Shown here in pieces: positions 33,401-45,537 of a DNA stretch of 64,000 nt; the stretch's first letter is position 1, and each line of letters starts with the position of its first letter. The translations under genes and the position numbers were made by a program. The stretch spans positions 13,404,906-13,468,905 of the forward strand of contig CM055113.1 in NCBI GenBank assembly GCA_029204225.1, given 5' to 3'. Origin of the DNA: Diphasiastrum complanatum. Taxonomy: Eukaryota; Streptophyta; Lycopodiopsida; Lycopodiales; Lycopodiaceae. Below the pieces are notes generated by a model. It searched no databases, was not told where the DNA came from, and saw only the letters and a program-made list of their open reading frames with translations.

Positions 33401-34710
33401 CAGTTAATACTGAAGTGGATGACGAACTGCCGGATGCTGCGTTGTTCTATGTTGAAGCAGTACTTGAGTGGGCAGCAGATATTGTTGAGTACCTGATGCT
33501 AGGACAACCGAATGACTCTTTGAAAAAAGTACAGAAAAGACAATTGATTCATAAGGCTCAACCTTATCAATTAATTGCAGGACAATTGTATCGTCGTGGA
33601 TCAGATAATATCTTACCAAGATGTATTTTACCCCATGAAGTACCAGATTTAATCATGTTTTCACATGATGGCATGGGTGGAGGACACTTCTCTATAGATA
33701 TTACTGTTCGCAAACTTTTGCAATCCGGTTGTTGGTGGCCTACGCTTCATAAAGACACAAAAATTTTTATTTAGATATGTGATGTCTGCCAACGAGCACG
33801 ATGACCTACTCGACAGAATTATGAACCCTTACGTCCGATTTTATCGCAAGCACCGTTTGAAAAATGGGGACTGGATTATGTTTGTCCTATTCATCCCACT
33901 GTGCAAGGATCTCAGGCCTGATACATTATCGTCGCAACTGATTATATGGCCAAGTGGGTTGAAGCCAAAGCTGTCAAAGTGGCTGATGCGAAAAATGCGG
34001 CCAAGTTTCTATATGAAAATATTATAATCAGATTCGAATGTCTGATCGAAATTGTCAGTGATCGGGGTACACACTTTGTTAATCAAACAATAAAGTATTT
34101 ACTGGAAGATTTTTTTGTTATACACAGATTTAGTACTCCCTATTATCCCAGAGGGAATGGCCAAGCTGAATCTTCCAATAAGATTCTCTGCACCATTATG
34201 ACAAAGACAGTTGAAGCAAGTCGGTCTGATTGGGAACATAAATTGTATGCAACATTATGGGCATTCAGAACCGCTTACAAAAATAGTACAAATCAAACAC
34301 CTTTTCAACTGGTCTATGGTCAAGATGTTGTTATGCCAATTGAATTTTTAATCCCATCTTTACGCATAGCAGCAACAGAACGATTAAATGATGATCAGTC
34401 TTTACAACTTCGTCATGAAGCATTGCACAAATTATGTGAAACCCGATTGATGGCAGTTCATGCCTTAGCAGTAGAGAAAGCCCGCCGCAAGGCATGGCAC
34501 GATCGTCGATTGCACAAGAAAGATCTGGAAGCAGGAGATCTTGCATTGATGTATAAAACCAAGCTGATCAAGGGTAAGTTGAAGTTTACTGGTGAAGACC
34601 CATATAAAGTGAAGAAAATCCTGAACTATGGCGCAGTAATTATTGAACACTTGGATGGAAAACGATTTGATACTCCGGTAAATGGCAACCGATTACGCAA
34701 GTTTTGGTAG
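33401..34710 (+). pseudogene. Gypsy 2 integrase
   Basis: The frame continues from RNase H into an H2C2 zinc-binding segment (HDGMGGGHFSIDITVRKLLQSGCWWPTLHKDTK, stop, CDVCQR). The catalytic core follows with VATDYMAKWVEAKAVK, IVSDRGTHFVNQ and GNGQAESSNKIL, so the D,D,E residues are present. The C-terminal end carries LEAGDLALMYKTKLIKGKLKF and ends NGNRLRKFW with a stop at 34708-34710. The tail lacks a chromodomain. Stops at about 33773 and 33920 interrupt it. It would insert the element DNA if intact. Confidence 0.88.
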
Positions 34711-35340
34711 TCTGCTTCGCCAGTTCAGCAAGCCTGATCTCAATATATTTTTTCATTTTATTTATTTTCAATTTTTTGTTTTCAGTATTTAATTTGCTGA
34801 CTTTTTTTTGGAAAAAGACAATTTAAAAAAAAACAAGAAAAAGAGAAAAAAAATAAAATAAGGAAAGACTGATGAGCAAAAGTCAGGAAGTCATCAACAT
34901 AAGGAAAAGGAAGCACGGTATTTTTTTTTTTAATGGAAAATGACTTAGAAAACCACTGTTTTGGATAGATTTGGCCAATACAGTATTAGGAACCTTCGCT
35001 GAGCTCTCAGACTGTACATCCACTCTTGATCTATCTAAATTGAGGTGGGCGAAGGTTTTTGACAAGAGAAAATTCAATTTTTGAGTCAGGCAAATGTTCA
35101 AGGATATGCCATTTTGGGAACCTTCGCCGAGCATCATAACCTCATTATGGACCTTCGTCGACCTGTTGATGATCTTAGAATGTCAAAATTGGTCCATAGA
35201 TTCAGATTGTGAAAAAATGCATTTATGATAGTACCTGGGTGAAGGACCCTCCTGGGCGAAGGTTCATCCTTCGCCAGCTCTGAAAAACGTTCGCCTGATA
35301 GGTTCAGATCCTTAGAAACCTTCGCCGAGATTTCTATAGC
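34711..35340 (+). repeat. Gypsy 2 spacer with AACCTTCGC / GCGAAGGTT motif cluster
   Basis: Non-coding. The first 250 bp are A/T runs. Between 34991 and 35328 there are at least seven copies of AACCTTCGC or its reverse complement: 34991, 35049, 35119, 35152 (one change), 35256, 35268 and 35317. A looser copy lies at 35286. Several continue as CGCCGAG. Mixed orientations give a potential to fold. Related motifs are scattered over 3640-4460. Confidence 0.7.
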
Positions 35341-35679
35341 CTATTTTTACAGTATTGTACATGCCTGCAAATTTTTGTTTAGAACTGATCAGCCCAACTA
35401 CTATTCAATGTAATGGACCCACCAAATTCACCTATAAGTTGGTTGAATTCGATTCATTCCTCACTTGTGCTAGCGAAGCTCATGCGAATTTTTCTTGCGA
35501 CCAAAGCCTTCCAAATTTCCTGCATTGCCTTCTGCTACACTTTCACGCGGTTATAATTCCTTTCTGATCATCATATCTTCTATCGATACTTCCTAGTCTC
35601 CACGTTATACTATCCATTGTGATGTCCCATCTGCAACGGACATCATGATTCTTCCTAGCACAAGCATGGTCACTCAGTG

Positions 35680-38600
35680 GATGATCCTTGCAGAGCCTCT
35701 ACTTACTGCAATGGGGTATTCATGAGAGCTTTTCGGGACACATCAATATGGATTTCATCACTCTTGCCTTCAGTACGTGGAAGGAAGAGAAATCCAAGTT
35801 TTATATCACCTTCCAAGGAGCCACACACAAGGTGCGCGTCACTGAGGCCGCACTTGCAGCTATAGGAATCTCATCCGGTATGCAAGCCTCACCCAATCAC
35901 AAGCATGCCAAACAAGCCATCAAGCCACACATTGACCTCACCAATAATCTGCACTGGACTAATGATGGCTACCTTTTGGAATGACGTCACACTAGGCATA
36001 CCTCGTCAGCTGCGCTTCCACCCCCTACTGCTGTTCGCACTGAACTTCCCATTCTCCTTGTCTCTGATGTTTCCCTCGCCTCTGCTCCCATACAAGGACA
36101 GTCTATGACCATTGGGCCTACCATTCCCATCACAGCTGCCCAGGCCGCCTCACCCCCGCATATCGAAGCAACCTCACCCAACACACAGTTATTCATGGAT
36201 ATGTTCGATGATTCCGACTCCCTTGGGGCCACCAAAATTTTTGAAATGCCCCAGATCCCAGCGGCCTTTGAACCCCAATTCCCTGGAAGAGGATTCGGAC
36301 ATATCCATGAATCTACTGTTGGTGTCGAAGATGCCAGTCAGCAACCACCCACACAGGGTAGCCTAGCCACACTTCGGGTCGACACAATTGTAAAGTCACC
36401 AAAGCAGTTCGACACCACGGTGCCTGAAGGGTTTGAAGAAGAGGATACTTTTGAAGAAGAAGAGACCTTGGCACCTATTCCACGCCTACCAAGGACAGTA
36501 CCATCAGGGTCTCCTGCTGTTGCCACCTCCACGACCGTCGATTCTGGTGATGCTCTAGGGTTAGTTTCCAGCCTTGGGCAAGTGATCCAGTCTATGCTGG
36601 ATAAGAAGAAGGAAATGGAACAGAGGATCTCTGATCTAGGATCCGAAAACACTCTGATCAGCCAGAAAATTGTCCAGCTGGATCGAGAGGTGAAGATAGC
36701 CAAGCAACATGAAGAAAAGGCTGAAAGCAAAAATACATTGGCCCAACAACAAGCCGATCACTTGGAAACCTACATCAGCTCCCTACAAAACGCCCTGACA
36801 ACCACACATGATCAGGTAGATAAGGTAGTGCAAGAGGCCAAGCAACAGGTGCAGCTGCTGAAGGGGCAATTACAGATGGCCGAACAAGATCACACACGGC
36901 TTCAAGGTGAATTGGATGTGACCACCCTTGAGCGTGATGCCTATCTGCAAACACAAATACCCGATCATCCGGTCACACCGACGGAGATTGTATATTTGTT
37001 CAAGAAAGTGGAAACATACAAAGTGGCCCTTTAGGGATTCCAAGGCCGCTTTGATAGGTTCAAAGGAGTAGCTTCAACTGAGTTGGGAAAGGCAAAAGAG
37101 ACCATCAACGCCTATGAAAAAGCCGCCGCTCAAGTGTTGGAAGCCGGACCACAAATCCCCATCTCGGTCATGCCGCAATTCTCCCCTTCATGCCAAGAAG
37201 CTGTACAAATGGATACAGGGGTTGATTCGAGCATGGACCAGGGGGGAGCTCCAGATCTAGCAGATCAACCGCCAACCATACAGGCAGTACAAGCGGGTTC
37301 ATCCTCATCAAGGACAAGCCATTTATTCAGAAGGCCCATCAGCGTCGAGGACCAGATCCAGACCTTCTTAAAGCAACATCCACATGAGTCCTCGCGTGGT
37401 GGATGGGTTCTCAAATTTAAGACCTCCGAGATCGAGGCCGACAAAATACCTACACTGGGAGAGTAGCCGGCATGGAGAATTACGATTTTTGAGAGAACTC
37501 TAGAATCAATTAGGAGTTACGTCGCCAGCCCTCGCCAGTTGCAGATAGATCCTTATTACGTGCCAATGCCGCAAAGACATAAATGGAAAGATTTGGGATT
37601 GGCTATGGACAAAATCACCATCCACATGCCCAATTGGCCAATCATCCATCAGCCTGACAACTGGAACATTTCAGTGGACTTCCACCGGGCCTTACAAGCA
37701 TATCAGAGAGAGTATGTCCACTCTCCGGATCCAACGATGCGACAATCGACAATGTTTGCAAAAGATCTAACTCTGTTGGCGTCAGTGGCAACCAAATGGG
37801 ACGATTGCCTTTCTACCCTGGCATTCGATCCAAATAAGCCGATGGCCTCAGAGCAAATCAAAGATCAGCTGCCGATTGCTCGACTGTATTTCCATGCGGC
37901 TATGATGGGAGGCTCTTGGGAATCCCGCTTCACCTCATAGACAACTTCCAAGTGGATTGCCAGAGCCCACCGTTGTTTCTTGCCGCATAATTTGGATTTC
38001 AATACTGCATGCCATAACTTCTCTATCAAACTTATGAATTTATGGATGTACTGCTTATATGAGAAAATTGATTTGCTTGAATCAGACAACATCAAGCTGA
38101 TCGACCAAAATCATTTACTTGAAACACAGCTTCATTCCGCAACCAAGGACGCTAATTCTTTGAAGGAAATCAATAAGGTGATTGAGGCCAAGTCTATTAA
38201 TTATCAGACTACTATTGCTTCTTTTAAACAATAAATAATATATGCCAATAAGCACAATGTCACTTTCCAGATACATTTGCATGATGAACGAGCGACACGA
38301 ATAAAGGCAAAAATTGCGCTTGCTCTATGCAGCAATGCAGGTTCTATTACGATAGACCTCTCAAAACTAAACCATCTCCAAAGCCAGATGCTAGATTTTG
38401 AGTCGAGTTCCTGCAACCGCTCGAAGATGCGAAGGCGCTAGTCGAAGAAGAGTTGGCAGAGTTGAAGGAGCTGTCTATTCAAGCCACCCAGACATGCAGC
38501 GGGCCGGACTCTCATGACGAATACTTAAAGGCCCTATTGAGAATTGATGATCTGATGCAACAACTTAAGTCCGTTGCTGACCATCTAGAATACTTGGAGG

Positions 38601-39554
38601 CAGTAGCGAAGGTCGACAAGCTTTAACAGGAGATGTATGATCTCAAGCAGCAGATGGAAGACCAAAAATTAGCTATCGAGTTACAAACTCAAGGCATGGC
38701 AACAACAACTACTCAGACGAAGTGACCATGTCAAAACTAGTCAAAGATATGTGCTGAAAGGTTCAATGCATTTGTTGATCGATTCTAGAAGTGGTGTCCA
38801 CAAGCTTTTAACATTGAATTACAATGGCGTTTGGATTATATGATGCTACCAGGTGTAGTAGGCATCGCCTTCGATGACTGGAAGACACATGGGAAAATGA
38901 CGACTTTATCTGGTTATGGACCCAGTTATCTATCGAACAGAAAGGATGTCTCTATTGGGGCATAATTCAAGGGAAATTCAAAGTAGCGCCTTTTGGATCA
39001 ACAGAGATGTACATGTAAGATGTTTGGCTATGTATGCCATAGGGTACATTTGTATTAAAGAATATCAATTTTTGTGAAATGAAGACAATAAGCGACAATT
39101 TTGGAAGCGAAAGTTGCAGTTCCAGCTGTACAAACCAAAAGATGCTGCGGATATGGGCACTTTTGATGATGCAGGTCTGCTCATCAATGTAAATATAGCG
39201 TATCCAGAACTTTTTAGTCTTTATGTCAATTGGGAGCGAAATTTTGCTGATTATTTTGCGGAGATTTGACACAATCTGCAAGATCAAAGGAAGTCTCTTC
39301 GCTACAAAAATTTCTATACATTTTCGTTTAGACAGTTTGGAATATTTGCAGCGAAGACTTTGTTTTTTGTCCAGAATCTCTATGTTAAAAGTTCTTTCAT
39401 AAGATTTTCAACTCGCTTTTGTAAAGAAATCACCCTACGACGTGATTCAGATGAAGATGTAAAGTTAACTCAGGAGCTGTTCGATGGAACATTGCTCCCA
39501 GTTAAGCTTGAAGAATTCAGCAACCTACCAGTTGGCCATCAAAGTAAACCTTGA
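35680..39554 (+). pseudogene. Long extra ORF downstream of Gypsy pol, coiled-coil rich
   Basis: About 1,280 codons stay readable in the same strand as pol, cut by stops (37032, 37464, 37938, 38232, 38624 and others) and a few frame slips. The N-terminal part reads FITLAFSTWKEEKSKFYITFQG and VRVTEAALAAIGIS. A proline/acid-rich linker follows (36105-36540). Then come long heptad-like stretches, near 36590-36950 (KKKEMEQRISDLGSENTLISQK) and 38030-38690 (EYLKALLRIDDLMQQLKSV, LKQQMEDQKLAIELQ). The C-terminal part reads AYPELFSLYVNWERNFADYF. There is no RT, zinc knuckle or transmembrane span that I can see. Position fits the 3' extra ORF of some plant Gypsy elements, where env-like or unknown genes lie. 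Function unknown. Confidence 0.65.
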
Positions 39555-39939
39555 TGTTGTATGAGGCTCAACAAAATTTGGAGTTAGCCCAAAGATTACA
39601 TGAAGAATTGAACTTATCATGAATATCCATTCTTGCCTATATACTGGTGCTGTTTCTATGTGATGCTGAATCATGATCTTTGAAGTTTTGAAGTTGTTAT
39701 GAAGTTCAATATCTGTTCTCATCAATAAATCAAAAATCAACTCAAAATCAATCTATTCAATTCAAGAAGTAGCAATTTATATATACTCTAAAGCAGAAGA
39801 AATATCTAAAGGAAAGAACATATGAAAAAATATCCTTTCGCGCCCTAACGAATATATGAAGAACAGAATGAATCGCGAATGATCCTTGAGATAAAGATTA
39901 TATGTTCATGAGGACGTTTCACATTTGAGGAAGGGGATA
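39555..39939 (+). other. 3' non-coding part of Gypsy 2
   Basis: No coding region. It ends in GAGGAAGGGGATA, a plausible polypurine tract, immediately before a TGTGATGCC LTR-like start at 39940. A TTTCGCGCCC and a TCGCGAATGATCC site occur near 39837 and 39872. Confidence 0.5.
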
Positions 39940-41210
39940 TGTGATGCCACGAAATTGCTAAATATTGAATATTAACCTAGATATTGCATGATATACTCGA
40001 AAATGAAGATATGAGATGGATAAATATAAATCATGAAAAGGCCTATATTATTTTTCGAGAATATATCTCCTAAAGACTTGCCTTGTATTTGAGGGCAAGA
40101 CCTCTAGAAGGGAAACACTGCCTTGGATAGCCTTTACTAGGTCGTTTACGCGAAACGACTTAATTTGAATCGACATATTAATCTAGAGTAACTTAAACTC
40201 TTAGTTAAATATACTTCTTATAGTATAATTGAACATACATTCAACTTAATTATTAGCTAGACCTTTTCACGGGAGCGACGCACCTATAGTCTTAAAGGTG
40301 TGTTTGTTCACTTCGTAGAACATATATTGACCACTTGCTTCAGTCTCGAACATCGAGAGAAGAAGAGTTTATGTATTTGTGAGAGATTGAAGAAGTGAAT
40401 AGAGTGTTGAGAATTATTCTCTCTTATCTCTATTCTCCCCGCACTGTTAAATGTGGGTGATCCTAATTCTACTAGCAATCTCTACTGCATTAAGTGAATT
40501 ACTCTCTGGTCAGACAGACTCTCTAGCACATTACAGTCATTTGCTGTATGTCCGTAAATATGCTCTAAAGAACTGTCTTAAAATCATCTTATTCATCTGT
40601 CGCGAATACTTTCTTTTCGGCTCTCGAACAACGACTACATTTGGTACAGTCTAGCACAATTATTGATAAAAATGTATGTATACATCTGAGATGACAGTCC
40701 CTGATCGAGGAATCGAGTCTTTGATCTGTGTTCTTACTTGTAACTGACATAAGTTTCTAATGTACTCTAAAACTATTCGTGCTCTTTTACCATAACCTTG
40801 GACTTAAGTTGTTGAGGACTTTTGTCTAGATCCGAATAGTTCGCGAACACGATTAACTAATTGTCTGCACAAACACAAATACATCGAACATTTCTTGACT
40901 CTTTGTTGACACCTTAATCAGTCAAAGTTTAGTATTGTTGTACTACTCTGATAACATCTTAGCTGTAGAACACAATTCATTCGATTTGATAGAGACAAGA
41001 CTATTGTTTTGGAATTATTAACACTACACACCCCCAATACAAGTAATATTGGTTACTTTTTAATGTCTGTTGACAACTAGAATAACTCTCGAATCCACTT
41101 CACTCGAAATAAATCATAATTGTACCAAATACATAACTTTCAAACGCTATCCTATGAGGGTTCGACATTATTTACTACAAAATCATTCAAGTTTGATCAA
41201 TTTCTATTAG
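39940..41210 (+). mobile_element. Probable 3' LTR of Gypsy 2 (end not fixed)
   Basis: It begins TGTGATGCCACG directly after the polypurine tract and is long, AT-rich and non-coding. No second LTR is present in the window, so the right end is unknown and the length is only an estimate. Confidence 0.45.
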
Positions 41211-41758
41211 TGTTTGCATCTCATTTTGTTTGTAAATGCTAATTTTTCTACATTGGTGAGACTGGTAGTGTATTTCTCTTTCTAACCAAAGATCTTTCTA
41301 GTGGATTAGATCTTAATGATCTGAAATCTTTTACAATCTGTTTGAACCACCCTTATGGCTTGAGCTAAGCTTTGACTATAAAGCAACTTGTTAGTGCACT
41401 AATAGTTGAGACTTGAGAAGTTGAGATTGTTGAAAGACATTAGACAATTGGAAAAGGCAAATACAGAGCATACTCTGGACAGTCAACTATCAAGAGTCAA
41501 GGTTGTAAGCATTCAGAACAAATAAAGCCCACTTAAACCTGATTTCTGAAGTCTTACTTCCACTCTTCAAGTTCGTTACTCTCTTTTTTCGTCTATGCAA
41601 TTAATCCATCTTTCATACTAAAAAGCAATCATGTGATTCTTCTTCCATAAATCATGTTTGTTAAATTTTCACAATTGATTAAATTTGATTAAATTCATTT
41701 TCACATTTGAATTTTGAAAGAGTTTTTTGCTTTTGCAATCTGAATACAAGCTAGGTTT
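41211..41758. other. No supported gene
   Basis: AT-rich sequence between the presumed LTR and the next Gypsy fragment. It may be the leader of that fragment (a short CACATTGG-like stretch occurs at 41259), but no primer-binding site is certain. Confidence 0.4.
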
Positions 41759-42540
41759 TTGAATTGTAAGCTTGTAGCATGTATGACTGCAACAGGTGAC
41801 TGTATGGCTGGGCATGCATGTCATCCTGATTCAAATCCAGAACCTAGCACATCTTCACCCAAGGGGTACACTCTGGACATACCGATCACTTTTGGGGTGA
41901 ACATTATCAATGTAGCATGGTTGTTAGCAAAAACTATTGAAAACCTTGTTGATGATGATTTAGTCCCTTGGCAACATGCATTTATCTACAACAAAGAAGT
42001 TGAGATGACTGATGATTTAGTCCCTTGGCAACATGCATTTATCTACAACAAAGAAGTCGAGATGACTGATGAATAGTATATGGACCTAGATTGATATGGA
42101 TTGAGAAGAGTTCTCAAGAAGGATAACAAGGATGTACGCAACACTGTCGATAGAAAAGGAAAAAAAGAAAGTGTTGGACTCCTTGAAATCAATTCGGTTG
42201 GAACCAGATACAGTGTCATCCTGACAGATGACTGGAAGTGCAAAGCTTACGAGTCGGGTTAGGATTAACAGGCGGAAGGAGGAATCACGTCAAACGCCAG
42301 TTCATGAGATTCCAGAAACCTTCAAGAATTACACATTAGTCTACGATGCAATAATCGCTGCAAGCACAAAGAGAACCTAATCAAAATCAGGAACTAGCAG
42401 AACAAGCCTTCGAAGGACCTACGTGGAGACAACCTATGAACTTAGTGAAGAAAAGATTGTTCATGTGGGAGAACAGTTGACACCCACTCAATTCAAGAGG
42501 CTACGTGCCGAATTGCAATTGCATTTTCCTGAATTTGTGT
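41759..42540 (+). pseudogene. Gypsy 3 fragment (protease-RT linker of the same lineage)
   Basis: Reading LDIPITFGVNIINVAWLLAKTIENL, DDLVPWQHAFIYNKEVEMTD and, later in other frames, PETFKNYTLVYDAI and GEQLTPTQFKRLRAELQLHFPEF, it follows 31360-32070 of Gypsy 2 piece by piece (SITFPLNVLNVVWI, NDLIPMSHALTYDGNAELTD, PEHFKHYTLDDVVI, GSQLTPEQYQALRLLL). It stops short of the RT. Frameshifts and stops are frequent. A 57-bp in-frame duplication lies inside. Confidence 0.75.
41954..42067. repeat. In-frame tandem duplication, 57-bp unit
   Basis: The two 57-bp copies (41954-42010 and 42011-42067) differ by a single base. They repeat 19 codons, from DDLVPWQHAF to EVEMT. The near identity shows it is recent relative to the decay of the fragment. 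Confidence 0.92.
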
Positions 42541-42544
42541 GAAC

Positions 42545-42803
42545 CTGAAGGTGTTGAATTGCGATTGCATTTTCTTCTATCATTTGGACTCAAATCATGA
42601 ATGTTGAGCTCTTTGTGAAGATAAGCATGCTGAACTAAAACTTTCATGATAGATTGATCGGCAGGTGATACTTTGAAATCCATTATCCTGCCTTTCCAAG
42701 AGCTTCTATATATGGTGTCCGATTTTTTTTTTTTTTTTTTTTCCGGAATGAGCCTTTTATAGAGGGATGCATCAAGATCCATTAGAGGAGTTCTCAATAT
42801 CAA
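42545..42803 (-). pseudogene. Fragment related to the minus-strand gene at 52572-53782
   Basis: The minus-strand reading SSWKGRIMDFKVSPADQSI, then MKVLVQHAYLHKELNIHDLSPNDRRKC, matches SYWKAKNLEFKTIPGGQSI and SEVLVQHVYMHLEIKVHDINPHDHQKY of 53264-53782 with roughly half the residues shared. A T/A run of 22 bases (42722-42743) interrupts the upstream part. Family unknown. It lies just outside the conserved terminal-like sequence at 42777. Confidence 0.6.
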
Positions 42804-42822
42804 AAAGACCCTTTAAGGAATG
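42777..42822. repeat. Conserved terminal-like sequence, left copy 1
   Basis: CCATTAGAGGAGTTCTC, then CAAAAAGACCCTTTAAGG. The reverse complement of 54066-54112 carries CATTAGAGGAGTTC and AACCCTTTGTAAAG at equal spacing. The site precedes the transposase-like gene copy 1 by about 540 bp. I read the 42777/54112 pair as possible inverted termini of one element. Confidence 0.5.
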
Positions 42823-43360
42823 CCATGTAGGATATAGAAAAATATCAAAATAAAAAAAACAATATTGTTTATTTGCTTGCCCCCACCACTCCCGAGGCCT
42901 CCCCAACTCCCAATGATCTAACCACAGTGTCTATAGTCACAGTTAAGAACTGTAAACAGTTCACAGGATAACTTGACTAAATTCAAAAATATTCCCTCCA
43001 TTGGTTACGAAAAGGGCAATATTTTCACTAGATCTAGAGGTATGACCGCCATCCCCAAATTCGAATAAGGAAACATAGCAAAATGTTTACATATGCATTC
43101 CTTCCACGAGAATGAAAATATAGGTGCCATCTCCAATTATGAACACCATCATCACATTGGAATGGAAATATGAGTGCCAACTACCTATTGGAATGAAAAA
43201 ATGAGCGGCATTTCTAAATTTGAATCAAGCATACAAGCATGGAGATTGGATTGATCGTACAGAGTATATAATATAATCAAAGATGAGTATTTTGTTTTGC
43301 TTCATAGAATTTGGTCATAGTACTTTGATGCAACTGATTACTCTATTGTTTTTTCTGATG

Positions 43361-45537
43361 ATGACATTGTATCATCTACATGTGGATATCCCTATTGATT
43401 TGGCACCTTTGCAGAGAATAGGAGGCAAAGGAAATCAAATATTTGCTGAGGATCATTCTCGTTACAGGGCAGAAGGAAATAAATACTTGGATTTGTGGAT
43501 AGATGGAACATTATATCCACAAGATCCAAGCACTTTGATACATCCCACATTCTCCTCAATAACTCATTTAGTTACATGGATATGCAATGGGCATAGTGGA
43601 TTACTAGGATATTGTGATAGATTGCAGAACCATGGAAAACAACTTTATATGAATAAAGTTCACTTTTTAGAAGGTGAGTTAATTCAGATATCCTCTTATT
43701 ATCAGAATAGAGATTGTCATCTCCAAAAGACGTTAGAAGAAAATGAACAAGTAAAAAAAAATAATGAATCATTACAAAGATAACAATCAATATCAAATCA
43801 AAACTAGAGCAAATGCAATCAATCTTACAATCTATTCGTATTGAAAACTTACAATTATTGAAGAATGTGGAATTGGCAAAGAAGAAGGCTGAAAGTAAGA
43901 AGCGAAAGCAACAAAGTTGCAAGGATATTCAAACACTTTCAAAGGAAGGTTATCGAAATAGAAGGATCCGTGCATTCAAGTAAGCATATTTTGATTTTTG
44001 TAGGTTTTTCAATGACATTTGGATTTAATTTCAGCTATGGTGATATTCTGTTAACTATCTATTTTTTTTGTAGATCTACATTAGTGGCTCCTCGGAATAT
44101 TAAAGACAATGCTTCACTAGGAATGTCATTGGGCACAATATTGATAGGCAAATCCACTGAGCATATCATGATAAATAAAAAGAGTTCAAATGCAAAGTGT
44201 AAAATAACAGATTCTTTGATGGTGGACATTCAAATTTTCTTAGATAAGACTATAGTTCAGGGTGCTTGTGATTTTGCAGGAATTAGCAGAGAAGCATATG
44301 CAACAACATTTAAACTGATTAGAGAAGCTTTTAAGCAAGTTTAAATTAGAAAAGTCCCAATCCCTAGGACATATAACTTGAAGAAAGAGAGGGATACATT
44401 AAACATAGGTATGCATAAGATCAACTCCATTTCATATTGAGGAGGTGTATGAAACTGAAGGAAGATCGATATTCTATAATTCATCAAACAACATATCTGT
44501 TGATCCAAATTACTTACTAAGATACATCGTCACATTCTATAATATAACCTTTGAAAAGGTGAATGGCAAAATAATCATAGTACTTAAGTTAGATGAGTCA
44601 GAAATTGTGAAAGGGCAAAAGATGAAGAGGGTTAGTATAACTCTCATGAATGGTGCACTATCACAAATAGAGGACCAAGAAGATCTCAGATTCAGTGTCC
44701 AGTCAGAAAATGATATATGGTGGTTGGCAGCGTTTCAAGTAACTAGCCTCATTATTACATTACATTTATTGAATAGTATTAATTCTTTGTTAACTAAGTC
44801 TGATTATTTTTTTGGACAAGTGCTAAAGGAGGATCATGATATATTATCATGGATATTCTCAAGGACATCTTATCCTAGGATCATCAAGGACCATATGGAT
44901 GGAGGACTTCTTAATGTTCCAGGAGTTGGAGACTTCAATGTTGAATGGCACTTAGCAACTGTTTTGAAAACATTGAAATGTATGTATAATGTCTCTCACG
45001 GTGCTACATCAAAACACCCTTGTTTGTACTGCATGAAAATGGCAAAAGATGTTACTAGGAGTACATGAATTACTAGAGAATATGCAAAAACAAACTGGAA
45101 GCCTGTGCTGTCTATCCCCTTGAAAATGTGCATGTTTGCACTCTTCATGCAGAAGTTAGATTAATAGAAAAGATCATTTATCTTAATATAGTTTTTGCTT
45201 GGAATACTAAGCCAACATCATTAGCAAAGGAATCTATCCCTTGATTAGAAGATGTTTTATCAAAAGGAGGACTTCATAAGGGACGTGTCAAAATTCAAAA
45301 AGATGAAAAGCTTTTAGGAAAGAATGGGAACATGCCAACTAAGCCAAGCATAGGAGGAGCAAAGGCACGTCGTTTCATATCAAATCATACTAGTAAGGCT
45401 TCTAATATTCAACACTCAGTTTGGACAGATATTATTGCTGCCACTCAGGACTTTGAGAAAGACGGCAAAACCAAGGTACTAAAAGTTGATGTATGGAAGA
45501 AGCTTGATAATATGATTGCTATTTTAAGAAAAGATAA
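43361..45537 (+). pseudogene. Transposase-like spliced gene, copy 1 (unassigned family)
   Basis: The start MTLYHLHVDIP at 43361 aligns with that of copy 2. The N-terminal region has KYLDLWIDGTLYPQDPSTL and GHSGLLGYCDRLQNHGK. A coiled-coil segment follows (a frame slip near 43790), ending RNRRIRAFK at an intron (43980-44073). Then come STLVAP and FLDKTIVQGACDFAGISREAYATTFKLIREAF, perhaps helix-turn-helix. After a stop at 44342 and about 85 bp, an open part (44430-45068) reads FHIEEVYETEGRSIFYN, IIVLKLDESEIVKGQK and EWHLATVLKTLKCMYNVSHG with KHPCLYCMKM. A third part reads PLENVHVCTLHAEVRLIEKI and GGAKARRFISNHTSK. The LDES / CxxC / LHAE(V)R order recalls uncharacterised repeat-encoded proteins of animals (GDG...C-WC...DELH) that I know only from memory. 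A DDE-type transposase is my inference. Copia E's LTR cuts it at 45538. Confidence 0.55.
43980..44073 (+). other. Intron of transposase-like copy 1
   Basis: A GTAAGC donor and TTTTGTAG acceptor bound a 94-bp T-rich intron that splits the same lysine codon as the 119-bp intron of copy 2 (24981-25099). Shared position and phase in two diverged copies argues that the splicing is real. Confidence 0.75.
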
